A stretch of DNA of 64,000 nt from Alistipes onderdonkii (GTDB lineage: Bacteria; Bacteroidota; Bacteroidia; Bacteroidales; Rikenellaceae), in assembly GCF_025145285.1 (NCBI RefSeq), contig NZ_CP102251.1:3410001-3474000 (forward strand), in the 5' to 3' direction. The translations under genes were made by a program, and so were the position numbers. Below the pieces are notes generated by a model. The model worked only from the letters and a program-made list of their open reading frames with translations, ran no database searches and was not told where the DNA came from. Of the stretch, positions 16,395 to 24,397 are shown one piece after another (position 1 is the stretch's first letter; each line of letters starts with the position of its first letter).

Positions 16395-18347
16395 ATGACA
16401 GAGCAAGAGAGAATAGATATAGCCTATCTCGACACGGGGGTGTACGAGAACCCGTGGCGTGAGAACCTTTTCGAGACGCTGCCCGAGGATCGGAAAACGG
16501 CGGAGGTCTGCCGTTTCGCCATCAAGAAATCGGCTTTCAACATCGAGTTCGTTCCCGAAGCGATGAAAACGCCGGAACTTTGTCTTGCCGCGGCCGGCCA
16601 CCGGGGCGAAACACTGAAATTCGTCCCTGACCGTCTGAAGACACCGAAAATGTGCCGTGCCGCCGTCGATAGCAACAGCTACGCGCTGTATTACGTTCCG
16701 GAGGGGCTGAAGACCCCCGAACTGTGCATGGCGGCCGTGAAGCGCAACGGCCTGGTGCTGGAGGCCGTTCCCGGGGAATTGAGGACGCCGCAAATATGCC
16801 GTGCGGCGTTGAAAGCGGTGGACAGTGCCGATTACAAGATACTCCCTTACATTCCGTATCCCGATATATGCCTGGAAGGGCTGAAAAAATTCGGGATGTC
16901 GTTCGTGGACAAGTTCGAGATTTTCGCCTCCATTGCCCCGGAGGTCATGACCGGGGAACTGGCCCTTCACGGCGTGGGGATGGACGCGTCCTGCCTTTCG
17001 CTCGTGCCGGTGGAACTGCGCACGGAGGCAGTCTGCCTCCGTGCCGTCAGCGGGGACGGCATCCTGCTCCATGAAGTGCCGGAGGAGTTACGCACGGAAC
17101 GGGTCTGCGAGGCCGCCGTGTCCTCGAACTACCTGGCGCTGGAGTACGTTCCGAAGCATCTGAAAACCGACCGTCTGTGCGGGATGGCGCTGGAGCGCGA
17201 TCCCCTGGCCATCCGCTTTTTCAACCCCGAACAGCTCACGCCGGAGGTCTGCAACCGGGCGTTGGCCCGTACCGACGACCTGCGTGTCCTCCGCTATATC
17301 CCCTTCGAGGAGATACACCTGAAAGTGTTGGGGTTCTATTGCACGAATTACGATAAGACCTTCGATTTTTTGGAGAACATGAACCCCTGGTTCCTCACGC
17401 CGAGGGTGGCCCGGGAAATTTTCGCCCTGGAGCCGGAGCTGTTCTACAACCTTCCCGACCACGCCAAGAACGAGGAGATGTGCCGCCGGGCCGTCGGGCA
17501 CGACGGGAGCTACCTGCAATATGTCCCCGAGAAGTGGAAAACGCCGGAGTTGTGCATGGAGGCCATACGGCGCAGTCCCTATGCCATCGCCCACCTGCCC
17601 GAGAGCATGAAAAGCCCGGATCTATACATGAGCCTGGTGCGGGAGAACCCGCAAAACCTGAAAGGCGTCCCCCGCGAAGCCCGGACGCCGGAGATGAGCC
17701 GGGAGGCTTTCGAGCGTACCTACGGGAAGGACAAAACCGATTTCTCGGTTATCAGCGCGTTGAGCGACCCCGCCCTGGTCTTGCAGGTGTTCCGCGAGCA
17801 GGACGACCCGCAGCAGATACACCGGTTGATGAGTGTCCTGCACCTGAACCGCCGGCTTGTAACGGAGGAGGTGGCGTTGGAGGCCGTTCGCAAGGATGCG
17901 GGGGTGCTGTACGACATTCCCCAGACGGCCATCACGCCGCTCGTGGCCGATACGGCCGTGCGGGGCGACCCGAGGATGATCCAGTGGGTTCCGAGGGAGC
18001 TTCGCACGGCGGATCTGTGCCTCTATGCCGAGGCCGCCCATCCCGAGTTGCGGGTTTACGTTCCCGACGAGATAGCAAAGGGACGTAATATCTACTCGTT
18101 CCACCGTCAGGTGGACGCGAAATTGCGGCAGCCGCTCGAATACGAACAATACAAGACCCTCTACTCGGGCGGCGCGGTGCGTGTGAACAACGTGTGGACG
18201 TCGGTTGCGGGTGAGATTGACTGCTGCGAGGTGCGTTACGACCGTAAGACGGAGAAACTCAAACTGCGGATCGTCGAACCGCCCAGGGAGAAGAAGGCGC
18301 AGCCGAAGGTCGCGCCCCGCAAACCCGCCCGGGGGCCGAAATTGTAG
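16395..18347 (+). CDS. DUF4116-repeat protein at end of tra operon
   Basis: A 650-residue protein almost entirely built of tandem roughly 22-45-residue repeats with a core like K-T-P-E-L-C-x-A-A-V followed by L-x-x-V-P-E, matching DUF4116. At least 15 repeat units can be counted (for example near residues 57, 80, 102, 124, 219, 243, 369, 392). The last 80 residues lack the repeat and end in a Lys/Pro-rich tail. There is no signal peptide, so it is probably a cytoplasmic solenoid for protein binding. The same strand and short spacing suggest co-expression with tra genes. The function of DUF4116 is unknown. Confidence 0.75.
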   Translation: MTEQERIDIAYLDTGVYENPWRENLFETLPEDRKTAEVCRFAIKKSAFNIEFVPEAMKTPELCLAAAGHRGETLKFVPDRLKTPKMCRAAVDSNSYALYYVPEGLKTPELCMAAVKRNGLVLEAVPGELRTPQICRAALKAVDSADYKILPYIPYPDICLEGLKKFGMSFVDKFEIFASIAPEVMTGELALHGVGMDASCLSLVPVELRTEAVCLRAVSGDGILLHEVPEELRTERVCEAAVSSNYLALEYVPKHLKTDRLCGMALERDPLAIRFFNPEQLTPEVCNRALARTDDLRVLRYIPFEEIHLKVLGFYCTNYDKTFDFLENMNPWFLTPRVAREIFALEPELFYNLPDHAKNEEMCRRAVGHDGSYLQYVPEKWKTPELCMEAIRRSPYAIAHLPESMKSPDLYMSLVRENPQNLKGVPREARTPEMSREAFERTYGKDKTDFSVISALSDPALVLQVFREQDDPQQIHRLMSVLHLNRRLVTEEVALEAVRKDAGVLYDIPQTAITPLVADTAVRGDPRMIQWVPRELRTADLCLYAEAAHPELRVYVPDEIAKGRNIYSFHRQVDAKLRQPLEYEQYKTLYSGGAVRVNNVWTSVAGEIDCCEVRYDRKTEKLKLRIVEPPREKKAQPKVAPRKPARGPKL

Positions 18348-18421
18348 GACGGCGGGTAGTTCTTTGGCAGGAAGGTTGTTAAAAATCGCACGTGTTGTCG
18401 CCGATACCCGGATGAAATCGT

Positions 18422-18429
18422 TATATTTG
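18422..18429 (+). promoter_or_regulatory. Bacteroidales-type -7 element in 18348-18708 spacer
   Basis: TATATTTG matches the TAnnTTTG -7 consensus. A TTG lies 24 bases upstream, wider than ideal. The 361-bp spacer between the DUF4116 gene and the next gene holds nothing else convincing; a 65-codon frame at 18534-18731 overlaps the next gene's start and looks non-coding. Confidence 0.4.
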
Positions 18430-18708
18430 CAATCGAATCCTCCGGCGGCGTGCCGCCGGGCGATTTACATACGGAAGGAACACATTATGGTGGGGCATTG
18501 AAAACAGCCAAATTTTAATCCGCTCGCAAAATAATGGGTAGTTCTCTTCTTCATCGTCGTGTCTATATGCGTCAAGCGTATGCGATAGCGGCGTGGGGAG
18601 AAATTATCTATCGAGTGGATGGGTGCTTGGCTGTACCTCAATGCCGGTATTTAACGTATTCTCACGCCTTTTTCGTATGGTATTTGTCTGAACCTAAAGA
18701 AAAGCGAT

Positions 18709-19095
18709 ATGGAAACGAAATCGACAAATGAGGTAAAGAGTGATTACGACCGGGTATCGGCGAGTGAATGCCTGGGGTCGCTAATCGAGTTGCACGGGAT
18801 TGTCATGGAAGACGATCTGTTCGTCATTCCCGATGCGGATGGCACGGCAGTATTATACAATGACGGGAAGATACGTTTTGACGAGATCGCCGACATCGAG
18901 GTCGGCTCGGTGTTCGTGGGCATCCTGCTCCGCAACGGCTATCTGTTCTACCTTTCCCGTACCGAACCGCTCAAGACGTGCATATACACGCATGGCGGGT
19001 GGGGTTCAATCTCTGAAATTTCTCCCCGTGGCATTGCCGGACATATCGGGCGTGAACTGCACGGGAAGCTGGGCGACCATACGGCGGTCGATTGA
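18709..19095 (+). CDS. Conserved hypothetical, 128 aa
   Basis: A soluble 128-residue protein with no motif I recognise. It has alternating short hydrophobic strands (LFVIPDADGTAVLYNDG, GSVFVGILLRNGYLFYLSR) that suggest a small beta-rich fold. It stands alone between a long leader and a strong terminator and is convergent with the leftward operon beyond. Coding is supported by the terminator immediately after the stop and by GC pattern; function unknown. Confidence 0.6.
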   Translation: METKSTNEVKSDYDRVSASECLGSLIELHGIVMEDDLFVIPDADGTAVLYNDGKIRFDEIADIEVGSVFVGILLRNGYLFYLSRTEPLKTCIYTHGGWGSISEISPRGIAGHIGRELHGKLGDHTAVD

Positions 19096-19103
19096 CGGGA
19101 AAC

Positions 19104-19139
19104 AAAAAAATCGGACGGTTGTTATCGTCCGATTTTTTT
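19104..19139. terminator. Strong bidirectional terminator
   Basis: AAAAAAATCGGACG, an 8-base loop, then CGTCCGATTTTTTT. The flanking A and T runs make it work in both directions, serving the rightward gene at 18709 and the leftward operon ending at 19152. Confidence 0.9.
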
Positions 19140-19151
19140 CGCGTCGTATTT

Positions 19152-19355
19152 TCACGGCCGTTGCCTGCCGTGTTCCCGTTTCCGCCTTTGCAGGGCGAGC
19201 AGTTGCCGCAACATGTAGGCATGGTTTTCCCCCACGGTATGCCCCGAGGGCATCAGGTAAGGACTTGCGAGGCACTCCCGGCATTGGCGTACCGCCTCTT
19301 TTAAGTCGGTAACGGTTATTTCCGCTCCCGTGATGTCTTTAATCTTTGTTTCCAT
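19152..19355 (-). CDS. Small hypothetical protein, 67 aa
   Basis: A 67-residue protein with an N-terminal ITGAEITVTDLKEAVRQC segment and a basic tail (LQRRKREHGRQRP). I do not recognise it. It is the last gene of the leftward ICE accessory operon; its start overlaps the end of the gene upstream by 17 bases, and a strong terminator follows, both supporting a real gene. Confidence 0.55.
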   Translation of the reverse strand: METKIKDITGAEITVTDLKEAVRQCRECLASPYLMPSGHTVGENHAYMLRQLLALQRRKREHGRQRP

Positions 19356-19518
19356 TCTTGTCCTGTTTTTTTGGTTCGTACCAACTGTCCCGGTAATTTT
19401 CTCCCACGAGCGAGAAAATTCCGCTCATGCCGCTTTCAGCGGCGAAATTTTTGGCTTCCCATATACCGGAAAACTCTCCCAGCAGCCGGTAGCCGATGAA
19501 TAATTTGTACTTGCGCAT
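19339..19518 (-). CDS. Small hypothetical protein, 59 aa
   Basis: Reading the minus strand from ATG at 19518 to TAA at 19339 gives a 59-residue peptide starting MRKYKLFIGYRLLGEFSGIW and ending in a Lys/Asn-rich tail. It starts 4 bases after the preceding gene ends and overlaps the next by 17 bases, the spacing of an operon member. No known motif; it is below the usual ORF length cutoff and easily missed. Confidence 0.5.
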   Translation of the reverse strand: MRKYKLFIGYRLLGEFSGIWEAKNFAAESGMSGIFSLVGENYRDSWYEPKKQDKNGNKD

Positions 19519-19522
19519 GATT

Positions 19523-19789
19523 TTATCGTTTTTCCAGGTTGATAATCGGTGTGTTCTTTTGCAGCCATTCCTTCACGCTGTCCATGTTGTATTCGGATGT
19601 GATAACCGCCGTTCGGTCGTCGATTTCGGTGAAGCGCGTAGTTTTATACCCGTCGATCCACTGCTTCAGCGTGGCAACGCCCCACACCTGCGGGTCGTCG
19701 AACATGGTGTCGAGCCGCCCGATACCCTCGCCGAAGGTTACGAGCAGCGTTTCATAGGAGATTTCCTTGTTTACTTCATTCGTTTTCAT
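19523..19789 (-). CDS. Small hypothetical protein, 88 aa
   Basis: An 88-residue soluble acidic protein (YETLLVTFGEGIGRLDTMFD). No signal, membrane segment or motif that I recognise. It is part of a run of leftward small genes typical of the accessory segment between tra and integrase genes in Bacteroidetes ICEs. A GC hairpin lies upstream, between it and the preceding gene. Confidence 0.55.
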   Translation of the reverse strand: MKTNEVNKEISYETLLVTFGEGIGRLDTMFDDPQVWGVATLKQWIDGYKTTRFTEIDDRTAVITSEYNMDSVKEWLQKNTPIINLEKR

Positions 19790-19803
19790 ATTCTCGCTTT
19801 TTA

Positions 19804-19823
19804 CGGGCGGCTTTTGCCGCCCC
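19804..19823 (-). repeat. Intercistronic GC hairpin, copy 1
   Basis: GGGCGGC-tttt-GCCGCCC, a 7-bp GC stem with a 4-base loop between two leftward genes, 12 bases after the upstream gene's stop and 15 bases before the next start. Nearly identical hairpins sit at 20172, 20538 and (diverged) 22275. Confidence 0.75.
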
Positions 19824-19835
19824 GAAATTTTTTAA

Positions 19836-20153
19836 TCAGATAAGTTCCACTTTAACCCTGCTCATGTTCGCCCAGAACACGCCGTTGCAGTAGTAGGCGT
19901 AGCCGTTATGCCAGTTGCTCCTGCGGCGTATCACGTCCTGCTCGGGTGGTCGTATCTCGATACTCGTGGTGTAGATGTTGTGTCCCACGGTAATGACGAG
20001 GTTGCACCTTCGCCATATCTCGGAATGGGTTCTGAACCCGTTTTTCCCCTCGACGAGCGCAAGGGCCGTCTTGACTGCTTCCCGAACTTCCCAATCCCAC
20101 TCCCCGAAGGGTTTGAGCGGGCGTGCCATGTAGCTTTTATAGATGATTTTCAT
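19836..20153 (-). CDS. Hypothetical protein, 105 aa
   Basis: A 105-residue protein, basic, with a central TVGHNIYTTSIEIRPPEQD segment and several aromatic residues in the last third (NGYAYYCNGVFW). No recognised domain. It is flanked on both sides by copies of the intercistronic GC hairpin. An internal ATG at 20129 (MARPLKPFGEWDWEVREA) is an alternative start. Confidence 0.55.
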   Translation of the reverse strand: MKIIYKSYMARPLKPFGEWDWEVREAVKTALALVEGKNGFRTHSEIWRRCNLVITVGHNIYTTSIEIRPPEQDVIRRRSNWHNGYAYYCNGVFWANMSRVKVELI

Positions 20154-20171
20154 TGTTATATTTTTTTTGTA

Positions 20172-20189
20172 GGGCGGCTTTCGCCGCCC
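20172..20189 (-). repeat. Intercistronic GC hairpin, copy 2
   Basis: GGGCGGC-tttc-GCCGCCC, the same stem as copy 1, in the spacer between the genes at 20195-20521 and 19836-20153. Confidence 0.75.
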
Positions 20190-20194
20190 CGATT

Positions 20195-20521
20195 TTATAA
20201 TTCGACAATCCTTTCCACTCTGCCGTACAACATGGAGCGTATGCTCGTCTTGTCCACGCCCTTGTATTCCGTGTAATGCCCGTACTGCTTTACCACGAAT
20301 GTTTTCAGTACATCGACAAAGTTGAAACGATACCCTAAAAGCGGAATGGAGTCCTTGAAATAGGTGTTATGGTTTACCTCACGGGTAATCCAGTCTTTCT
20401 CCTCACGGGTGAGCGTTCCCCCGTCATTGAGCCGTTTGCGTAATATGTACGCTTTTGAGCCTGCAAGGCTTTCGAGTGCGGGAACGTCCCACGACACGAA
20501 TTTATATGCTATTTGGTTCAT
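20195..20521 (-). CDS. Hypothetical protein, 108 aa
   Basis: A 108-residue soluble protein beginning MNQIAYKFVSWDVPALESL with a helical middle (YILRKRLNDGGTLTREEKDW) and a C-terminal VDVLKTFVVKQYGHYTEYKGVD region. I do not recognise a family. It follows the PcfJ-like gene and a GC hairpin in the leftward operon. Confidence 0.55.
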   Translation of the reverse strand: MNQIAYKFVSWDVPALESLAGSKAYILRKRLNDGGTLTREEKDWITREVNHNTYFKDSIPLLGYRFNFVDVLKTFVVKQYGHYTEYKGVDKTSIRSMLYGRVERIVEL

Positions 20522-20537
20522 TCTATTTTGTTTTTGC

Positions 20538-20555
20538 GGGCGGCTTTCGCCGCCC
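20538..20555 (-). repeat. Intercistronic GC hairpin, copy 3
   Basis: GGGCGGC-tttc-GCCGCCC, identical to copy 2, just after the stop of the PcfJ-like gene and 17 bases before the next start. Confidence 0.75.
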
Positions 20556-20561
20556 CGATTT

Positions 20562-21845
20562 TTATGCTGTCATTCGTTTCCGTATAAGGGACATGTTCCC
20601 CTTCATCAGTTTCAGTATTTGCCCGTGGTATGGGGTATTCTTGTTACACACGCCACGGCTCTGCACGACCTCCATGCGTTTTAGGGACACCTCTATCGTT
20701 TCGATACGTTTGCCGTCGATTGTGGCCGAGAGTATGAGCGAGTCGGCTTTCAGATAGTATTCGTTGGTAAACACGCAGTGGTGCATGGCCTCGCCCTCCT
20801 GCCGTATGGCTTCAACGCTGTCCAATACCTTGATGCGGATTTCCCCGTCGGAAAACTCCACTCCGAAAAACCGTCCTTTGGCTTTGACAAACGAGGCTTC
20901 CTGTTCCAACGCCTTGCGCCGTTCCTCCTGCCGCCGTTCCATTTGCATGTGCCGCCGTTTTTTAGCCATGTAGAGGTCATGCGCTGCGGGCAGGTCTGCG
21001 GGACACACGAAATGGGCGTTATGCAGGTCTTTCCCGAAAAATCGCAGCAGGTCGATGTAGTCGCACCATTCCGTCGGTTTCCCGATAGCGTACCCGTTAC
21101 GGATGGCGATACGGATGGCCGGCCAATAGTCTGCGATATTGCGGGAGGAACGGGCGAAAAATCGCACGAGTGCCGTTTGTCCCGCTTTAAGCAGCGTTTC
21201 GGCCTTGTTCTCCGAGAGCAGCAGGTGGATAAGGTCGAAAGGGGTTACATCGGGGAGTTGTTTGCCGTAACCGCTTCGGCGCAGTTCGGGGATAAGCCGT
21301 TGCCGGGGATAGATGCGTGTGGGCGTGATGTTGTATTTCCCGTCGTTCTCCGCCCGCAGTTCCAATGCGCTCGACCAACTCCACCCGTGAACGAAGAAGC
21401 CCATCGGGCGCAGCCGTGCGAAGGTTGCGGAGCGTCCGTCGGGGGCAATCCACCGCTGTACGGCTTCGATATGGGTGTAAACGGGCGTCTGTCCCACTTT
21501 CGCCCAACACTCGATATAGACGAAGCGCAGGACTTGAAAACCCTTGCAGCGGGTTACGATGCACAAATACTCGTAATCGTTGAACTTGCGGCGCAGGGTG
21601 GTTTCCACTTTCAGCGTGGTGTGGCAGTGCGGACACTCGCACCCTAACAGATTGTCCGTGAGTTCTCCGTTTTCGCTCTGCCACGTGTGGCCGCACTCGG
21701 TGCAGGTGATAAGTCCTTTCGGCGTGCGGCGTCCGATATGCTCGATGCAGTTCTTGTACCCCCATTCGATTTGTGCGGGGGTAAGCGGCGGCAGGTGTTT
21801 GCTTGCCGCCACGACGTTCTGTTGGAATTTTGTTCTCGGTTTCAT
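20562..21845 (-). CDS. PcfJ-like protein
   Basis: A 427-residue protein matching the PcfJ family, named after a gene near the transfer region of enterococcal plasmid pCF10. Residues 45-80 hold two CxxC pairs (CTECGHTW and CECPHCHTTL), a likely zinc ribbon. The C-terminal third has the conserved EGEAMHHCVFTNEY and GVCNKNTP segments. A PcfK-like gene is immediately upstream (2-base gap), the standard pairing. The exact function is unknown; a role in element maintenance or transfer is inferred from its constant linkage to conjugative elements. Confidence 0.82.
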   Translation of the reverse strand: MKPRTKFQQNVVAASKHLPPLTPAQIEWGYKNCIEHIGRRTPKGLITCTECGHTWQSENGELTDNLLGCECPHCHTTLKVETTLRRKFNDYEYLCIVTRCKGFQVLRFVYIECWAKVGQTPVYTHIEAVQRWIAPDGRSATFARLRPMGFFVHGWSWSSALELRAENDGKYNITPTRIYPRQRLIPELRRSGYGKQLPDVTPFDLIHLLLSENKAETLLKAGQTALVRFFARSSRNIADYWPAIRIAIRNGYAIGKPTEWCDYIDLLRFFGKDLHNAHFVCPADLPAAHDLYMAKKRRHMQMERRQEERRKALEQEASFVKAKGRFFGVEFSDGEIRIKVLDSVEAIRQEGEAMHHCVFTNEYYLKADSLILSATIDGKRIETIEVSLKRMEVVQSRGVCNKNTPYHGQILKLMKGNMSLIRKRMTA

Positions 21846-21847
21846 AA

Positions 21848-22258
21848 CTAAAATAGACTGGGCATTAGTTTGTTATCTTCGATTTTCTTGGGTTTGGACT
21901 TGGCTTTCGCCAACTTGGCGTAGGCTTCGCTCTCGGCCTTCCGTATGGCGTTCCGCCGTGCCTCGGCTTTTTCCTCCTCGGTCAGTTCGACGGTGTGATT
22001 GACCACTACCTTGCAACTGACGGGTTTGCCGATGTCGATGTCCTCCTCGTCGTAATAGTGGAGTGCCATAGAGTATATTTCCTCGTCGGCAAACCCGTTG
22101 CAACCGCTCTGCCGTACTTGGTTGATGATGAAAGTGCAGCAATCGTCAATGTTCTTTTTCGGGTTGGCGTATCGGGGTGCGAAAAGTTCGTCCTCCCGTG
22201 CCCGTGCGTCGAGATAGTTCTGTATCGTCAGTTTGAAATAATCTGTTCCTTGTGCCAT
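21848..22258 (-). CDS. PcfK-like protein
   Basis: A 136-residue protein matching the PcfK family, normally encoded directly before PcfJ. It begins MAQGTDYFKLTIQNYLDARA; an upstream in-frame ATG at 22303 would add 15 residues across a GC hairpin and is rejected. The central KKNIDDCCTFIINQVRQSG segment is followed by a charged C-terminal helix rich in Lys, Glu and Ala. Function unknown. Confidence 0.8.
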   Translation of the reverse strand: MAQGTDYFKLTIQNYLDARAREDELFAPRYANPKKNIDDCCTFIINQVRQSGCNGFADEEIYSMALHYYDEEDIDIGKPVSCKVVVNHTVELTEEEKAEARRNAIRKAESEAYAKLAKAKSKPKKIEDNKLMPSLF

Positions 22259-22274
22259 GATTTTTTGGTATTGT

Positions 22275-22292
22275 GGGGCGGCGAGCCACCCC
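22275..22292 (-). repeat. Intercistronic GC hairpin, diverged copy 4
   Basis: GGGGCGGC-ga-GCCACCCC in the plus-strand sequence; one G-U pair is allowed on the minus strand. It sits between the 330-aa gene and the PcfK-like gene, the same relative position as copies 1-3. Confidence 0.55.
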
Positions 22293-22303
22293 GTGTTCAA
22301 CAT

Positions 22304-23296
22304 TTATTCGTCCTTTCCGAGAAGCCGTCGCACCTCGTCCTCTTTGGTCTTTTGGAAAATCCATCCCGCTTTCTTCTGCCCGTCATGCGTCAGCCGTGCG
22401 TTGAAGCGTCCCCCGAGTGCGTGAAGGGCGTCCTTGACGGGCTTGGTGTCCCCGAATACGGCTATCGCCTTCTCGGAATAGTCCACGATGATAAACCCGC
22501 CTTGCACGCTCGTTTCAGTGCGTTCCGCCCGTTTTTCGTCTTTCGGCTCGGGCAGACATATATTCTCCTCGTTTCCTGCGATATATGCCAGCCTGTCGAT
22601 GTACCCTTCACGGGTGTAGTGGGTCAGTTTGCAGACACTCCACCCGTATTTCGGACTTTTGCCGAGCGTGAAAACGGGATAGCGGTGTTCGTTCTTGGGG
22701 TCGTATTCGGAGAGGTGCGCCGTTTGCGGGAAATTGGCCGCCGCCTTTCTCAACTCCCCGAAGCCGTTGCGGGAGGTGGCCGAAAAGCCGAGAATGACGG
22801 TACGCACGCTTCGGGTGGTCGAACACTCGTAAGAGGGGTCAGTGTATTCCGTTTCGTTGAGTTCGGCGATGATTACGCCCTGCACCCCTTCGGGCATGAT
22901 GCGGCGTAACCTCTGCGCTCCTATTTCCGCTATGCGGTCATGCTCGGCTTTCTCTTTGGCGGCGGCGATGGCCTGCGCCGTGGCTTGCTCTTCCGCCTGC
23001 CTCACGAGCAAAGCCACCTCGAAAGCGTCCATGAACTCGGGGTTCACGTCGTCGTAGTACCTGCCGATACCGAATGTTTGCGAGAGGGGTCGCAAAATGT
23101 CCGTTTGGCTGATTTCCTTTGTTTCGGTATCGACCATGTGGTACACGTAGCCACGGGCGGTGTGTTCCACCTTGTAAACGACGTAACGCTTTCTGCTCGC
23201 ACCCGCACCGATACCGATGATTACCTGGTTTTCCTTGACTACCTGCACCTGCGTGTCCGTGGTAGTCGCTCCGAATAATGAAATGTACTTTGTCAT
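22304..23296 (-). CDS. Conserved ICE hypothetical, 330 aa
   Basis: A 330-residue soluble protein. The first 90 residues are beta-rich (GIGAGASRKRYVVYKVEHTA). A helical, Ala/Glu-rich segment spans about 110-145, and the C-terminus (about 290-325) has a GGRFNARL...GWIFQK motif, which recurs in several proteins of Bacteroidetes mobile elements and looks like a small shared module. I cannot assign a function. It starts the run leading to the PcfK/PcfJ pair. Confidence 0.6.
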   Translation of the reverse strand: MTKYISLFGATTTDTQVQVVKENQVIIGIGAGASRKRYVVYKVEHTARGYVYHMVDTETKEISQTDILRPLSQTFGIGRYYDDVNPEFMDAFEVALLVRQAEEQATAQAIAAAKEKAEHDRIAEIGAQRLRRIMPEGVQGVIIAELNETEYTDPSYECSTTRSVRTVILGFSATSRNGFGELRKAAANFPQTAHLSEYDPKNEHRYPVFTLGKSPKYGWSVCKLTHYTREGYIDRLAYIAGNEENICLPEPKDEKRAERTETSVQGGFIIVDYSEKAIAVFGDTKPVKDALHALGGRFNARLTHDGQKKAGWIFQKTKEDEVRRLLGKDE

Positions 23297-23308
23297 ACCT
23301 GTAAAAAT

Positions 23309-23560
23309 TTAGAAGATGTGAGTGAATAGGAAATAGAAAAAGCCGGTTAGAGCCACGAGAGAAACAAGGCAGGAGAAAATGCCCCGCAGGATGTCATAAC
23401 AGAACGTGAAGCCCAAAACGACCCAAATAAAGTCGATACCCCACACGTGGAAGCCCAAAGCCACCGCCCCGACCTTTACCGCCAACCCGACCTTTGCCTT
23501 TATGCCAAGTGGAAGGTTGGAGGATTTCTGTTTCCATTTATTTTTCTCTTCGTTTCTCAT
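23309..23560 (-). CDS. Small membrane protein, 83 aa
   Basis: An 83-residue protein with a basic N-terminus (MRNEEKNKWKQK) and two hydrophobic stretches (about 24-50 and 58-80). It is the first gene of the leftward operon. Its start region forms the left arm of a large imperfect inverted duplication (23531-23848); the other arm carries a similar start followed by an early stop. Function unknown. Confidence 0.5.
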   Translation of the reverse strand: MRNEEKNKWKQKSSNLPLGIKAKVGLAVKVGAVALGFHVWGIDFIWVVLGFTFCYDILRGIFSCLVSLVALTGFFYFLFTHIF

Positions 23561-23848
23561 AACCTTTGACTTTTTTTTTATGCCGTAGCGGAGCCGGTAT
23601 GGATGGAATCTGTTTCGGTAGCATCAAAAGGTGTCGGGGATAGCTGCTGCAAGATTTTGTCGGAAAATACGCTCGCCCGCAGGGAAAGAGGAAGATTTTG
23701 CGGCAAACCGCCCCGCGGCCCGATCTTGCAGCAGCGTGAGCCCCGTAACTACCTTTGCTACTGACAACAGATTTCCATACCGCGCTCCGCGGCATGAAAA
23801 AAAAGAGAGGAAAAGGTTATGGGAGAGAAACGGGGAGAAAACGATATG
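23531..23848. repeat. Large imperfect inverted duplication upstream of leftward operon
   Basis: Two arms, 23531-23655 and about 23723-23848, are recognisably reverse complements with small indels. The inner ends match perfectly for 13 bases (GCTGCTGCAAGAT and ATCTTGCAGCAGC). The outer ends include matching ATGCCGtaGCGGAGC and GCTCCGCGGCAT segments next to A/T homopolymers, then AAGGTTATG plus coding-like sequence. The right arm encodes only an 11-residue peptide (23819-23854). This occupies most of the 531-bp gene-free stretch 23561-24091. Possible roles are a duplicated promoter or a recombination or transfer site. Confidence 0.7.
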
Positions 23849-24064
23849 CCGTGAACGCTCGCGAAAGTCGGTTCACGGCTCACCCTGCATGGAATGATAA
23901 ATCGCCCGCGAACATTTCCTTTCACGGGCGATTGGCGTATCGGAACGTGCCGATCCCGTATCGGCGGAGGATCGTTTCCGCCGGACGTGGCGCCACTCGC
24001 TGCCACTTTTAAGACGGATACGTCCATATACCACTGGCTGATAACAAGATACTGTTCATTTGTG

Positions 24065-24072
24065 TACTTTTG
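24065..24072 (+). promoter_or_regulatory. Bacteroidales-type -7 element before HTH pair
   Basis: TACTTTTG fits TAnnTTTG, 20 bases upstream of the ATG at 24092. No clear TTTG -33 box lies at the ideal distance. Confidence 0.4.
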
Positions 24073-24091
24073 GGCATCCGGGAAACAAAAA

Positions 24092-24397
24092 ATGAAACAG
24101 AACATGGAAATAATAAGTATGGACGTGAAGGCTTTCGACGCGCTGGCAGGGCACGTGGAAGCCATTGAAAGAAAAGCCGAGGCGTTATGCCGCAGGCAAG
24201 AGGACGTGAGTTTGAAAAAATGGCTGGACAACCAGGATGTCTGTGACGTGCTGGGTATATCGAAACGTACCCTGCAAACCTACCGGGAGAAAGGGTTGCT
24301 GCCTTTCAGCCGCATCCGTCACAAAATCTTCTACAAACCGGAAGATGTCGGGAAACTGCTGCAATCGTCGCACTATCCTAATACCGCCGCGTTATGA
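24092..24397 (+). CDS. Excisionase-like helix-turn-helix protein 1
   Basis: A 101-residue protein with a MerR/excisionase-type winged HTH (DVCDVLGISKRTLQTYREKG, about 50-70, then KIFYKPEDVGKLLQ). The ATG at 24092 is chosen because the upstream frame is GC-rich non-coding sequence. Tandem small HTH proteins beside the integrase resemble Xis2c/Xis2d of CTnDOT, which direct excision and activate transfer genes; the same role is inferred here. It overlaps the next gene by 4 bases. Confidence 0.75.
   Translation: MKQNMEIISMDVKAFDALAGHVEAIERKAEALCRRQEDVSLKKWLDNQDVCDVLGISKRTLQTYREKGLLPFSRIRHKIFYKPEDVGKLLQSSHYPNTAAL

Noticed and set aside
18534..18731. 65-codon frame before the 128-aa gene
   Set aside because: It overlaps the start of the next gene in another frame, has no ribosome-binding context and shows no coding character.
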